Numbered from the stretch's first letter, positions 11,430 to 23,760 are shown. The stretch is DNA of 64,000 nucleotides from Gnetum montanum (GCA_015680685.1 MNCI01002152.1:496498-560497); one strand, 5' to 3'. A program made the numbers and translations. The notes: a model not told the origin generated them from the letters alone.

Positions 11430-13835
11430 AAAGAGAGGAGTAGAAGGAGGACCCTTGCAATAGGAAATCAAAAGACCAAGAGGCTAAGGAAGAGGCCACA
11501 TAGGGTAAAAAACCACACAAAAATATGCTACAGTGAAGATCAAGGTAGTCTTAGTGTCTTATTAAGTTAAGGTAATTACTGAAGTAGTTAATGTGCCCAA
11601 TGAAGAAAAAAAAGGTGGCATAGGTCTCCACTATATCTGACACAAATGAAAGGAATTTTTGGTTGTAGTAGGTGTACAACAAAGAGGATAAAAATTATAG
11701 TGAGCTAATTGTAGAAGAGAAAATTTATTTTAAAACTGGCACTTATCATCTATTTTCCACAAAGAGATTGAACCAAATGGCAACTTATGTGGCTAGAGGA
11801 AGTGCTGTTTTGATGGATAAATTCAAAGTAAACATCATCTATTTTTATTTCCTTAACATCCAATGATAATTTGAGGAGAAAAAGGAAGGGAAGTTGACAC
11901 TTCCATTTCCTTGCCTTATTAGAAAGCTATGCAAATGAGCTGGCATTCAAGGGTACATCAATGATGTCCTTAGGAAGGTATAGAATGCTTCTAATGTTGA
12001 AATGCTCAAGCTAGTGCCTCGAAAGAAGGATCAACTAGAGAAACAAATAGGCACTAAGGAAATCACTTAAACTACTAAGCAACAATAGTAAGTAGGACAT
12101 AGTGGCCAGTAGAAAGAACCACAACAATAGAGTAACAATAGTAGTAAGTTCCACCGCCATCACTGTAAGATTATAGGTCTTTGATGAGTCATCTATAGCA
12201 AATTGTAGAAACTATCAATTGGAAAACATGTGATTGATGATGTAGTTAGGCTCACCATCTCAATAGATCTTGCCAGCAGCCAAATTTCATTATTTTTAGG
12301 AAGAGGAAGAGAATGGTCACAATAGATTTTTGAGAATGCTACATTATTCCAAGTGGTGCTCCAAATTGGAGAAGGATCTAAATTTGTGATTATGTAGCAC
12401 TAGGATGCAGCAGGAGTTACAAAAGTGATCATTGATCACATAAAAGAATCTTTCAATATTCCTATTATGCCACCAATAGATCTTTCTAGAGCCAATGATG
12501 CTCGAATGTTGGCTGGTAGCTCGATGACTCCTACAGATCATGAGGATGTGCTTGACAGACTACTATAGACAAGATGTCTCAATTAAATTCTTTTTGACAT
12601 CCCAAGTTATGTCACTGTAGTATAGTTAGAATTAATAGTCACCTAAGGAAGGCTAGTTATGAAAGAAACCAAGGCAAACATGTAGAAAACAACATTCATA
12701 GATTATAAGAAGAGCTCATGACCTTAAAGGAAGAAAGTAGATATCCCACTCAATATATTGCATCTAATCATCTAGACCAATTCAAAATTAAACACATTAG
12801 TTACCCCATTGACCACAATAAGTAGATGGAATGTAAGAGGGAGAAGGAAGTGTGGGATGTCTCAGTGGACAAAGCACAAATATATGCACATGGCAAGGCA
12901 CTAACTACCCTACAAGAATAGAATAGACAATTAGTTGTAGATAATACTCAATTGACCAATGTGAAGACATAGAAACATGTTATTCGAGAAAGCATCCATC
13001 AGTTATGAGAATAAGTAGTGACGATCAACCAAGATATGAGCCTCCTAGCATAACAGAATAGAATCCTCTTGATGAAGGAGATATGCACAATAAGACAAAT
13101 GTCTACAATTAAAATAAGAACGTGGTAGAACAAAGAAAAAAGACATGAAAGACTCAAGGAAAACTTCTGTAATCATGTGGACATGTACAAGTAGATTGAT
13201 GAGAAAAAATATTGATAGCTAAGGCCCAAATCAATTCAATATCAACACAAAATCTAGATTGGCAACCTATCTTGGATGGCTTCTCTCATGTCCACTAAGA
13301 GGAGATCAAGAACTAAGACCTGTAGATCAAGGACTTAATGGAATACATAGGGTTAGCAAACCTATAGTATGCTAACTTAGCCATGTTAATAGTAGGTAGA
13401 CCTAGAAACAAGCTAGAGTAACAAGCAATGGTCATCTATAATCTATATGAGAAAGATTTTGTTGATTAGAAAGATGATTTTCATATATTGCATGTGGAAA
13501 ATTTAGAACTAGAAGTAGTAAAGGCTAGCTACTAGGGTCAAAAGGATGTTACAGCCAACCTAGCTAAAAGATGTCAGATTATTAGGAGTTTTGTAAAATG
13601 GCCAAAGCATTTGAAGAAAAAAATATGGTAGTTTACAACATGATATGTTATGGCTAATTATATTTTCTCACAACTACCATGTCCATGGGATGTACTAGCT
13701 CCATCACAAATCATCCAATCAGCATGGATAATACATGACCCTAGAATAGAGGAAGAGAAACTTCAAGCACTGCTCAATAGATACAATGTTTAGAAGCCTG
13801 ATGACAAGGGAAAGTGATCGATGAAGGAGCCATCA
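11430..13835 (+). pseudogene. Decayed accessory ORF with coiled-coil segment
   Basis: Broken reading frames on the plus strand appear to be one old gene. At about 11905-11950 the reading LPFPCLIRKLCK.AGI resembles a segment found in the plant-transposon protein family often carried by Ty3/gypsy elements (PF20167-type); I infer this by eye. At 12290-12560 an open piece includes IIDHIKESFNIPIMPPIDLS and SMTPTDHEDVLDRLL. Between 12890 and 13200 the residues form a Gln/Leu/Lys-rich, coiled-coil-like stretch. Towards the end, CPWDVLAPSQIIQSAWIIHD is readable at about 13680-13740. No known catalytic domain is seen. It ends about 100 bases before the LTR at 13938 and is probably an accessory gene of another retrotransposon. 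Confidence 0.45.
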
Positions 13836-14329
13836 TCACTAGGAACTACTTAGGATACATTGAGCTTTTCTAGTTTTGTCATGTTTTGTTATTTTATCAT
13901 ATAATTGTATCTAAATTTTATAAAACACCACTATGGCTGAAACACCACAAAATCTTGCATGTTATAACCAATCTTCATTCGGTAGCTTTCACCCCATGAA
14001 AACCCAATGAAAAATTTCATTGGAAATGTGAAAATGATAACCCATAAAGTGTAATTTCACATACTTTATACTTTTGGGGCTGAAAAATGCCTCATAAGTG
14101 GTCAAAGCCTCATTCCCCAAGTGAGAAAAGTCACCTAGTATCTATATTTGAGTTTGGGGTGGGGTGGGAGATGTCAAAATGCCTTTTAGAATTCCAAAAA
14201 GGGAAATTTGATGGGTTTTAAGGGGGGTATACATTTTTATAAACTAGAAACACCTATAGGAAGAAGATCTCACCTACCTCCAATGTGGAAGGGTGGGGTT
14301 TTGGACACTTTTCCCCCTTCAAAGTGGAG

Positions 14330-14515
14330 ACCAAATTCACAACTTCGAAACTTTTCCCCAGCATGGAAACTTTTTCCCCTTAGCCTAGAAAGTTTCCTCT
14401 TGGCATGGAAGTTTTTACCTAGCTAGAAAACTTTCACCCCATACTAGAAAGTTTTTCACTAGGGTGGAAAATTCAATCCCCTAGCATGGAAAATTAAATC
14501 CCCCAATGTGGAAGC
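14330..14515. repeat. LTR minisatellite with cccc..agcatggaaa units
   Basis: At least six imperfect units of about 25-30 bases built on ttttcccc.agcatggaaa/ctagaaag follow one another in the U3 part of the E3 LTR. Short ORFs here are by-products of the repeat. Confidence 0.65.
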
Positions 14516-14805
14516 CACAAGAAGAAAAACTCATCAATTCATACATTTCAACATTGACTAGCCACTTCAACAAGCATGGTGAAGAGCTTAGCGTAGAAGA
14601 TTCATCTCTAGCGTGAAAGGTGTGCCCCAATTACTATTTATAGTAAATGGAATGGCCATGTGAGGAAGAACTTACTATGTATAGTAACCCCCTAAATTTG
14701 GGCACTCATCTCACTTAAATTTGACAACCAATTTGTAGAAAAATCATAGCAAATTTGAAACTAATTCAAAGCCAATTTGCAGCCCCATTCATGGCTAAAA
14801 GATCC

Positions 14806-14813
14806 TATAAAAG
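14806..14813 (+). promoter_or_regulatory. TATA box of E3 5' LTR
   Basis: tataaaag occurs in the context gatcctataaaagcc, like the cctataaatacc of the E1 LTR. It marks the U3/R region. Confidence 0.6.
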
Positions 14814-15575
14814 CCAACCTCAAACACCATTTAAAGGTTCCAACAATTTCTTGAGATCTTTGGATGGCTCAAAAATTTTTCACACATAAGCACTTTGGTA
14901 GTTCAACAATTTTAAATAAAAACATTATTCACAATTCCATACTTTGGGCATTTTAAACACTTAAGAGCTCTTGCAAGTTTCCATACTTACATTCTCTTGA
15001 ACCCCGGCATGGAAGCATTATGGCCTAGAGATTTGATGGATTTTTTTCCTTAACACTACACTTCTAGGATTTCTAAACCCTAGTTTGGAACAATTTGGAA
15101 TTCACATTTTCCACCTTTCTCATCTTCTAGTAGTGACTCAATTGGTAGATCCAAGGTTGTAGTAGTGAAGGAAGGTTTGATAGCATCAAGAGTGGCTTAG
15201 CACTTGGATTGTGGAGTAGATCACATCAGGTTCAATAGGTTTTGAACTCCTACATAAGTGAACCTCCTTTTTGCTCATCCAAGCACCATTTGTACACATT
15301 TCTACAAATTATTATTTATTCTTTTCTTTATAAAGTTTTAAGTTTTGAGTTTTGTGTTCAAAAATAAATTTATTATCTATGCATTATTCGGATCTATTTA
15401 TATTACCATGTTTCACACTTTTGAGGTCCCTAGTTGATCTACTAGACTAGCATGGGCACCTCAAATCCCATTACTCTTATTGAGGCCTTGGGGATTCATG
15501 GTTGAAAAACTACTACACCGAGGATCCTTAGTTTTCATTCCAACAATCATGGTTTTGGATCCCAAAAATTTTTCT

Positions 15576-15594
15576 TGGTGCTAAAAGGAGGGCC
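15576..15594 (+). other. Primer binding site of E3
   Basis: tggtgctaaaaggagggcc follows the LTR end by about 11 bases and matches the sites of E1 (tggcactagaagaaggacc, 24520) and E2 (tagtgatagaaggagggcc, complement of 58650-58668). Starting with TGG fits pairing to a tRNA CCA end. I cannot assign the tRNA by eye. Confidence 0.6.
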
Positions 15595-16779
15595 TTTGCC
15601 TAAATTCTATAACTAGACCTATTATTTTCATAGCCATTTGCAAGCTTTTCCTTGATTTTTTGTAGCCAAAGCCCTTGAAAATTCAACATTGTTCTTTGCC
15701 CCCTTATGACTAAAATTGGAATGTGAAAGTTGTAGGTGGTTGGGTTTTGGCTTATCACAACATTTGCTATGAAGTTTACAACCCAAATAAAGTGTTAATA
15801 TGTCTTTCATCCTATTAATTTTTTCTATTACCAATATTTTATTCCCTAGCTTCTAAAGTGGGTGGTTCAACTAATCTATGAGTTGGATGCCCCCCTTCCC
15901 CCCTCCCCCCTTCCCCCATTTTTTGAAGCCAAGAAAATTAGTAGCTAGATAAAACCAATTTTAGTGAAAAATTACTAACTTTCCATGTTTTTTCAGCCTT
16001 TCTTCCATCAATATTAAAGTAGGAGGTGTGAGATTCCCATCATATGATCCTCCCTTCTTTCCCTCCACTACCATACCTAGCATGGAAATAGTTGAGAGGC
16101 TAGTGTTGATGAAGTTTGAAACTAATTTTATAACTATATCTGCTTTTATTGAAAGTTTCGAGTCATTTCCTAGCCAAAACTCTCAAGGAATCCAATGTTG
16201 CCTTTACCACTTGTAGCAAAAACCTTAGCATGGAAGCTATAGGTGGTTTGAGTGTTGGGATTTCACAATATCTATTGTGAATTCCTAGAGCAAAGCCAAC
16301 ATGGAAGGCTTAATAAAGATTTAATTTTTATTGCCATATTCTTCACCACTAAACTAATGTTGGTTTCCATACCATCCAATCCTACTTTCCCCTCCTGTTT
16401 GGTAAAATTTGGTAGGCTATGAAAACCATCTTTGAAAACTACCAAGTTTTCATTTAAGTCTTCAAACTTTCCCCCTTCTCTCCAACATTGGAATAACATG
16501 TGAGATTTCCATTATCCCATCCCTTGTTTTTTCCCCTATCATACCTAGCACAGAGGCAATTGGAAGGCCAACTTGGGTGAGGTTTAAGGCCAACATTTCC
16601 AACATTCCATTTTTGGTAAAGGGGCAAATCCCCCTTATCCCACACTTACTAATTATACTAAGTACATCATCTTTTACATTTTTATTTCCTCTAAGATTTT
16701 TTTGAATTCCATTCATTGGTATTTACTCCTATTTTACCATTTATAGCCTATTCTTAATCAAGCCTTAACACTACAACCA
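15595..16779 (+). repeat. E3 leader with degenerate tandem repeats (period about 470-510 bp)
   Basis: There is no coding sequence. The segment 16026-16135 (gtgagattcccat.., catacctagcatggaaat..) recurs at 16498-16600 (gtgagatttccat.., catacctagcacagaggc..). tagccaaagccc at 15663 recurs as tagccaaaactc at 16171. A pure-pyrimidine run of about 28 bases, C-rich, sits at 15890-15918. Confidence 0.55.
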
Positions 16780-19700
16780 TGCCTTTTCAAAAGTCCACCA
16801 AATTACCCTTCACCTTCACTGGCAAAGATCATAACCAACAAGTCATGAGGGTGTATGATCCCAAAGATCCAATTGTTATTAAGTGTAGGAAATATTTGAG
16901 AGTTACAGGAGAGAGTCCTAATTTTGTAGCCATTAATTAAGATCATTATAACTTTGTTTGTGCCAAAATACAAGCAAGCATGCTTATACCACAAATTACA
17001 GTAAAGGCTAAAAGGGAGTTTGAGCTCATATAGATGGATGGAAAAGAGTACATCTCTTCCCCATATAAAGAAATTCCTCTTAATAATGTATATTCTATCA
17101 TCCTACCCTAATTGACTTCTATTGAAGAAAAGGATGACAAGCCTATCTTTGAGGAACAATAGGAAGAGGAAGCTAAATTTAAGGTAGAATTTGATCTTGA
17201 AAACATCCTTGGAGGATTATTCCAAAAAAAATTTCCCAACATCACAGAACCTTCCCCTAATGCTTTTGTTTACTCCATGGCATGGTGCCATCATCTTCCA
17301 CTCCTCTATAACCTACTATGATTGATCCCATGTTGGTTGTAGCCATACATCACACTCAATTAGTGCCACAAAAAACAAACTATAACACATCAATGTCATT
17401 TACAACACAATCTCAATATGTAAAACCATTAGCAATGGCTTTTACCAACGCAAATCTATTAACTACTTACATGGGGTCCACCATGAGACCTCCAACAACA
17501 TAAGGGTCACACACCACATTTTTCCCATTTGTGCCCTAGTTTTCAGCACAAAAATCTTTTTCTTTATTTGATTCATAAGCCATAACCATAGCACAACCTT
17601 TTCCTTCTATCATGTAATCCATAACTAGGCCACAAGCCTCATGCCAGATGCCACAAACTTATGTACAAACCTCACAAATTATGGGACCACCGCAAGGCTT
17701 GGATCAAACTTTCCAAACAATCTGAGACCTAAAGGAGGAGTTGAAGAGGCTTAAAGCCTCTATCACAAAAATTGTCAAGATTATGGACTTCTACTAGGAT
17801 GATCCCATAAGTCCTATAGTCCCAACTTTGACACTTCCTTCTAGTATCCCCATTCCAAAATTTAGCAAATATAATGAAGAAGTTGACCCTAATGCTCACC
17901 TTATTATCTCTCGATATGAATTTTTGCATTTGTAGCCATGGCCTCATACCATCATGAGGATTTTCCCTATGTCTTTGATTGGAAAAGTACTTGATTGGTA
18001 TCACACATTTCCAAGAAGATCCATATCTCCTTTGGTGGATTTAGTAGCAAATTTTGTCAACCACTTTAAGTATAACTTGAAGCCTGACATAATGCTTGAC
18101 CAATTCATGAAGGTCAAGCAAGGGCCCTTGGAACTTATACAAAAATTCATTCAACAATGGAATGAATTGCTAAATGCAATACTAGAGTCCATATCCAAAT
18201 CCCACTTGTCAGCCATATTCAAGGGAGTAGTTCATAACTTCATCAAGTCCAAAGTCTACTACCTTTATCCACGGTCTCTTAGCCAAGCTTTCTCAGAAAC
18301 TAAAAAAATAGAGGATGTTGTAGAGGCTAGCCATGATCTAGCCTATATATCATATAAAAATAAACATACTTGAAAAGACAAAGAAAAGAGCAAACAAAAC
18401 AATACTACCATAGCAACTGTAACCAAGAAAACCAAGATCACAAACCAATGGCCAAAGGTCAACTTGCCCAAGGTCCCTACCAATGATTGCAATAACCAAC
18501 CATCAACTTTTAGGACTAGTACATTAATAACAAATAGACCTAACTTTGAAAATAAGGATAGGTATAAATACACTACATTTCCATTAAAACCATCTAATTT
18601 TCTTGACCAACTATTAAGAAGTGAGCACATACAACATAAATAAATGACTGAAGCTACTTAAAAGAAATACAAGTGACTATGCAAAATAGCCGAAGATACC
18701 ACTTGGGCAATGAAGGATGATCCCCAATTGCCTAAATACTTCAAGTTAGACCACTTTTTCCATTATCATCAACTTCCTGATCATGATATGGACTTTTGCC
18801 TTACGTTGAAGGGTGACCTGCAAAGGATGATAGATAGGGGGGAACTAGTCTTAGATGCTTCTAATCTAGTTTGATCATAAAAATAGTCGATGCAGGTCTA
18901 CAAAGACCTGTTGAATGATAATGATAGCTCCTATGTTACTCCAGCATTTAACATTGATGATAATAGAAGACCTATAAGAGAACCATTCATGATTCAAGTA
19001 CCCCTCTACAATGAAAGAGCTTCTTTAGCTTCCCATAGATCAAGATCTCCCTTCATTGTAAGAGTACCATCATGAATGTCTCCAAGAAAACCTTTTTTCA
19101 TCAAGGTCTTCCAACCCAATATAACTCAAATGGTTGTAGCCCAAACACCTACACAATAGCCTCCTATGGTGGCCAATGCTACTACCTTTTCCCTATAGGA
19201 AATGGTTGACAACCTAAAAACTATAGCCAAAAAGGGAAGAATAATAAGAAAAAGCCTAATAATAAGAGAGTGAGAAAATGAAGGCACGAAAGGAAGTGGG
19301 CTCACCAAAACCCACTTTAATTTCAACTATACCCATGACCTCCTCTATCTCATCTCCTTCAATCAACAATCCATAGGAGGATACTAAATCCCATAACTAA
19401 GTCAATAAGAAAGAGCCACAAAAACCACAACATAAAGTTGAAGTTTGCATTCTGGGATGCATGGAGAAAGTAAAGAAAAGCTGGGGTGACAAGCCCACAT
19501 CCAATGATAAAAATTTTTTGAGTGTGATGGATCAAGTTAGGGAATCCCTTAAGAAGAAAAACACAACCTTAAGCTTATATGACATGATCATGACTTCCAC
19601 CACATATGGTGAGGCACTAGTTAAGATGTTGATCTCCATACCCATTAGTGAGAATATTCCTACTAATGAGGAAGTCATCCATGTTGTGATGATTCCTCCA

Positions 19701-20300
19701 TCACCAGGGGAGAGAAAATCAACACCCTTAAAATTTTGTGATAGCAAAATTAAAGTTAATCCCTAGAAAGGTGAAGTGACTATAGCCCCTTTATTCATAA
19801 CCATAAGCATAGGATAATTTAAAATACATCTAGTGCATGTTGATGATGGAGCTACAACCAACATCATTCCATTCACCATCATTGAATGCTTGGGCTTAAG
19901 TGAGAAAGTACAACCTACAACCATTGCAACTCTTAAGACCTTCAATGAATGAAGAGTTGTCATCAATGGGTCTATCTCATTGGATTTTATAGCCAAATAA
20001 TAATTCCCTATAATCAAAAACTTCTTGATGGTGGAAGAGACATTAAGATTTAACCTAATCTTGGGAAGACCTTGGTTGGTTTAGTTACAAGATGTGTCCT
20101 TGCCCATCCATCAAGAAATTCACCTTCCTTATGAGGGAGGTGAAATCATCATTCATGATAACAGTGTAACGCCCCTAGCTATCAACAACATGAACATAGA
20201 ATGGGGATTTGAAGTGGAGCTTCAAGAACAAGCTCCTACCCATGAAGAGCAAAAACCCAAGATAACCAATGATGACAACAATAGGACAAAGTTTCCATCT
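16780..20300 (+). pseudogene. E3 gag-protease, first module (broken)
   Basis: A degenerate gag-protease reading starts at ATG 16780. The N-terminal domain has VYDPKDPIVIKCRKYLRVTG and a CAKIQASM segment. A low-complexity linker follows (17300-17700). The gag core at 17730-18360 contains IMDFY, LDWYHTFPRRSIS, FVNHFKYNLKP and VKQGPLELIQKFIQQWNE. A worn knuckle-like FHYHQLPDHDMDFC lies at about 18757-18800. The protease at 19590-20080 contains VHVDDGATTNIIPF and FNLILGRPWL, with the presumed active-site codons (D-D-G) at 19842-19850. In-frame stops, mostly TAG, break it. The module loses similarity to its relatives after about 20270 and is followed by a second gag start, not by pol. Confidence 0.75.
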
Positions 20301-20535
20301 ACTATTGATTTCCAGTATACTATGACAGCCATTTCATTAAATGTCATTCTGTTCAACATCATTCCTACTATGACAACCATTTCTATCTAGTAGGTAAACC
20401 TTTTTTCCTTTTCTTCATTTTCACCATTCAGTAGTCATTTTCCATTGCCTTTATATTTTCAGTCTACTACATTAGTAGATATTCCTACTACATTTTTTTT
20501 GAAGAATAGTAAAATCCCAAAAACTTAATTTTCAA
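20301..20535 (+). other. Junction spacer between two gag-protease modules
   Basis: About 230 bases, T-rich, separate the truncated first module from the second gag start. No LTR, primer site or polypurine tract is recognisable, so the two modules are not simply two adjacent full elements. Words such as ctatgacagccattt and ctactatgacaaccattt (20320-20385) repeat locally. Confidence 0.4.
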
Positions 20536-22725
20536 CATGTCATTCCAATAATCAACTAAGTTTCCTATCACATTCTCTGACAATCGGTCCAACCAATAGG
20601 CCATGAGGGTATATGACCCCAAAGACCCTACTATCATCATGTGTAGACAATCCTTAAGACTTATAGGGAAAAGTCCTAAATTTTTGATCCTAAATGAAGA
20701 TATTATCACTATATTTGTGACAAAATCTAGGCTAGCATGATGAGTCCCCATGTGAAAGTAGAAGCCAAAAGGAAATATGAGCCCATATGCTATGATAGGA
20801 AGGAGTACATTCCTTCCCCATATGACCAGATACCCCTAAAGGATATCTATGCTAGAATCCTATCTCAACTAATTAATATGGATGAAGAAGATAAAAAGCA
20901 TAGCTTGGAGGAGCAAGAGGAAAATAAGGATGAGTTTAGGATCAAATCTGAGCTCAAAAACATCCTAGGTAAGTTGCTCCAACCAGAAACCCCCAAGGCC
21001 ACAATGTCTTCTTCTACCCCTTTTATTTTCTCCATGGGCCAAGTTTCATCATCCTCTACCCCTTCCTACCCAAGGATGATCAATCTCACACTAGTCATCA
21101 CTACACACCAAGCACAATCGGTGCTATAGTCAACCATGTTCGACTTCTCCATGTCATTTGCCACCCATACATGTTTTGTATGATCTTTGTTAGTGGTTTT
21201 CAGTACCATCGACCCATTGATCACTCAAGTAAAATACACCATGGGATCCAAAGTAACCCAAGGGTCACACACCATTTTTATTTCATTTATGCCATAGATA
21301 CCATCATTGTCAATATTTGCCCCACCAACCACAACAATAACACAACATATCCCTTCTATTCTTCAACCAATAGCAAGACCATAGGCATTGCAACTCATGC
21401 CTCAACCCTTTCTCAAAATCCCACAACCAATAAGAACATCCCAAGGACTAGATCAAGCTTTTTAGATGATCCAAGATTTAATTAAAGAGTTAAGAAAACT
21501 CAAAGCTTCAATGTCTTGGACTATGAAGATAACAGACTTCTACCAAATTGATCCCATTAGCCCTCTGGTCCTATCACTAACTCTTCCTCCTAGTGTCCCT
21601 ATGCGACAGTTCATCAAGTACAACAATGAAGGTGATTTGAACACTCATCTAATTACCTTTTGTTCCAAGTGCTTGTTATTGCAAGTATTGCCACATACAA
21701 TTATGCAAATCTTTCCTATGTCTCTTGCAAGAATAGCACTTGATTGGTACCATACCTTACAAAGAGGATCCATATCCTTTTTAGACAAACTAATTTCACA
21801 ATTTGTTAACCATTTCAAGTATAACTTGAAACCTGATACCATGATTGACCAATTCATGAAGGTCAAGCAAGGACCCCCTTGAGCTAGTGTAGAAATTCAT
21901 CTAACAATGGAATGATTTGGTCAACAAGATACCAAAGACAATAGCTAAAACACACATGTTAGCCATCTTCAAGGGGATGATTAATGACTTCATAAAGTCA
22001 AAATTATATTATCTTGATCCATGATGTCTTAGTCAAGAATATTTGTAAACTAAGAATATAGAAGATGCCATGGAAGCTAGCCATAATCCTACATACATGG
22101 CATATAAAAACTAACATGTGTGTAAAGATAAAGAGAAGGTTAGGCAAAATAACATAGTAGTAGCAACCGTGACTAAGGAAAGTAAATCAACTAATAGGGG
22201 GTTAATGAATAAACAATCCAAGGCCCCTACTAGCAACAATGACAACCAATCCTCAATCTTTGAGGCTACTACATCAACTACATCTAGGCCAAACTTTATG
22301 CAAAATGACTAGTTGAAATATACCTAGTTGCCCATCAAGCCATCAAGGTTTGTAGGAGAAAAGGAGGTTAGGTCACAACAACAACCCAAGCATGAAGTTC
22401 ATAGTTTGGGATGCATGGAGAAAGTTAGAAATAACAAATCAATAATTAATAACAAAGACTTGCTTAATGTGATGGAATAGGTTAAACAATCACTCAAACA
22501 AAGGAACACAACCTTGAGCTTATATGTCCTAGTTATGACTTCTACTATCCACCTTAAGGCATTGATTAGGATTTTGACCTCCATTCCTATTAGCAAGGAT
22601 GTCTTTTCCAATGAAAAGTCTATCTTTGTAGTCATGGTATCCTCTTCTTCCAAGGAATCAAAGTCAACATTGTTGGTGTTTTCCAATAGTGAAATAAAGA
22701 CAAATCCGCAAAATGGTGAAGTAAC
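20536..22725 (+). pseudogene. E3 gag-protease, second module, 5' part (split by E2)
   Basis: It starts at ATG 20536 and follows the same plan as the first module: VYDPKDPTIIMCRQSLRLIG, a linker, gag core at 21470-22090 (IALDWYHTLQRGSIS, FVNHFKYNLKPDTMIDQFMK) and the pre-protease segment (VMTSTIHLKALIRILTSIPI) at about 22535-22590. The reading stops at NPQNGEVT (22702-22725), where E2 begins. Its continuation, starting with the protease strand APLFITIG, is at 60361. Several stops and a frame change near 21880 show decay that is not due only to the insertion. Confidence 0.75.
22721..22725. repeat. Left target-site duplication of E2 (gtaac)
   Basis: gtaac here and gtaac at 60361-60365 flank E2 exactly at its TG..CA ends (minus-strand sense). 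The protease reading is interrupted and resumes across it. Confidence 0.85.
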
Positions 22726-22810
22726 TGTAGTAATTGAAAGTGTCAAAGGTTGGAAGAGTACACTAAGATATCCATGATCATACAGCCTTGACCTTGTGTT
22801 TGCATGAAGG
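22726..22810 (-). repeat. E2 3' LTR, terminal piece cut off by E1
   Basis: These 85 bases match 58675-58765, the inner end of E2's other LTR (shared words: gatcatacagccttgacc, catgaagg/catgaggg). The rest of this LTR continues at 40796, beyond E1. Confidence 0.85.
22806..22810. repeat. Left target-site duplication of E1 (gaagg)
   Basis: gaagg at 22806-22810 and at 40791-40795 directly border the E1 LTR ends. Removing E1 and one copy restores continuity with the E2 LTR copy at 58755-58770. Confidence 0.9.
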
Positions 22811-23084
22811 TGAAACACCCTAAAATTTCAAGGCATCCTTGCTTCATCGGGTCCTTGCGATTTAGGCAGTGCTACGGCAGTTCTTCAGTAGATGGATGCT
22901 CTGATGTTCAGATTGTCTAGTCTGGCAAGTTTTCTACTCCCAGTGTCGATAGGCCCAATGGACCCTCTAGCCTACCCTCTTGAGTAGTTCATCCAATCGA
23001 CAGTCTACTTAGATGCAATGCGTGAAGTTATTAGCAATGCTTAGAATGCACAAAGTAGTTCAGCAAGTTTTCTAAGTCAAGAAG

Positions 23085-23760
23085 TTTGCTACGCTATGTA
23101 GTGTAGTAGGCTTCAGAAAATGGTCGCAAAATGAAGTGCTACACCATGCTATGCTACGTAGCATAGCACCGTGTAGCAAAAGCCAAAGTCAGTTCCCTCA
23201 CCCGACTTTAAGTCCTTCGGCAATGACTCCTTCCACTAGAAAGAGGCAAGTTTAACGAAGAGCAGGCCATGTTGGCTACTACACTACATAGTGTAGCATA
23301 GCATAGCAACTCTGTGGGAGTGAAAAAAGGCATCTCAAAGTGCAGGATCAACAAGTTTGCAAGATTTGCATTGAAAAGAACAAAGGTTGCATATTTTTGG
23401 CATTTTTGCAATTAAGGCCAATTGCTACACTATGCTATGCTACATAGCATAGCACAACATAGCAAATATGCAAAATTGGTCAAAACGCTTCAAAGGCTTC
23501 CAACATATGCAACAAGCCCCAACATAATTTTCTGCCTCAAACTGGCGACTACACTATGCTACGCTATATAGCATAGCACAACATAACAAGTTGTTATGAT
23601 ACGCCAACATGCAACACTCCAAAGTGTAACATAGTGTAGAAGAAGCTATGCTACATTGATGCATCCCCTTGCATAGCATGCTGCTATACTACATCGACAT
23701 GCTATGCTACAAAATGTAGCACAGCGTAGCAGGCAGTTATGCTACATCAATGCACTGCAC
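23085..23760. repeat. Palindromic gctatgctac/gtagcatagc array in E1 U3
   Basis: At least seven blocks combine gctatgcta and tagcatagc words head to head, each able to fold into a hairpin. The one at 23147-23168 is perfectly self-complementary. The same words occur at 39610-40015 in the 3' LTR and, scattered, inside E1 (28730-28745, 30530-30570, 32610-32745). Confidence 0.8.

Larger units (their letters stand above)
13938..15564 (+). repeat. 5' LTR of E3
   Basis: It starts TGAAACACCACAAAATC, the same first nine bases as the E1 and E2 LTRs. It ends near ..ggatccca just before a primer site shared with E1 and E2. At about 1.63 kb its length agrees with the E1 and E2 LTRs (1.46-1.70 kb). A TATA box lies at 14806-14813. 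The right edge is placed by alignment to E1 and could be off by a few bases. Confidence 0.7.
13938..22725 (+). mobile_element. Tat-type LTR retrotransposon E3, left part (resumes 60361-61205)
   Basis: This is the outermost element of the nest. It has a 5' LTR, a primer site, a leader with tandem repeats, and two successive gag-protease modules. The second module is cut at 22725 by element E2 and continues at 60361. No pol or 3' LTR of E3 survives in the window. The first 5 bases outside the LTR are tggct, but no partner is available to test for a target duplication. Confidence 0.7.

Noticed and set aside
14208-14426. 72-residue open frame
   Set aside because: It lies in the LTR minisatellite; the peptide repeat mirrors the DNA repeat.
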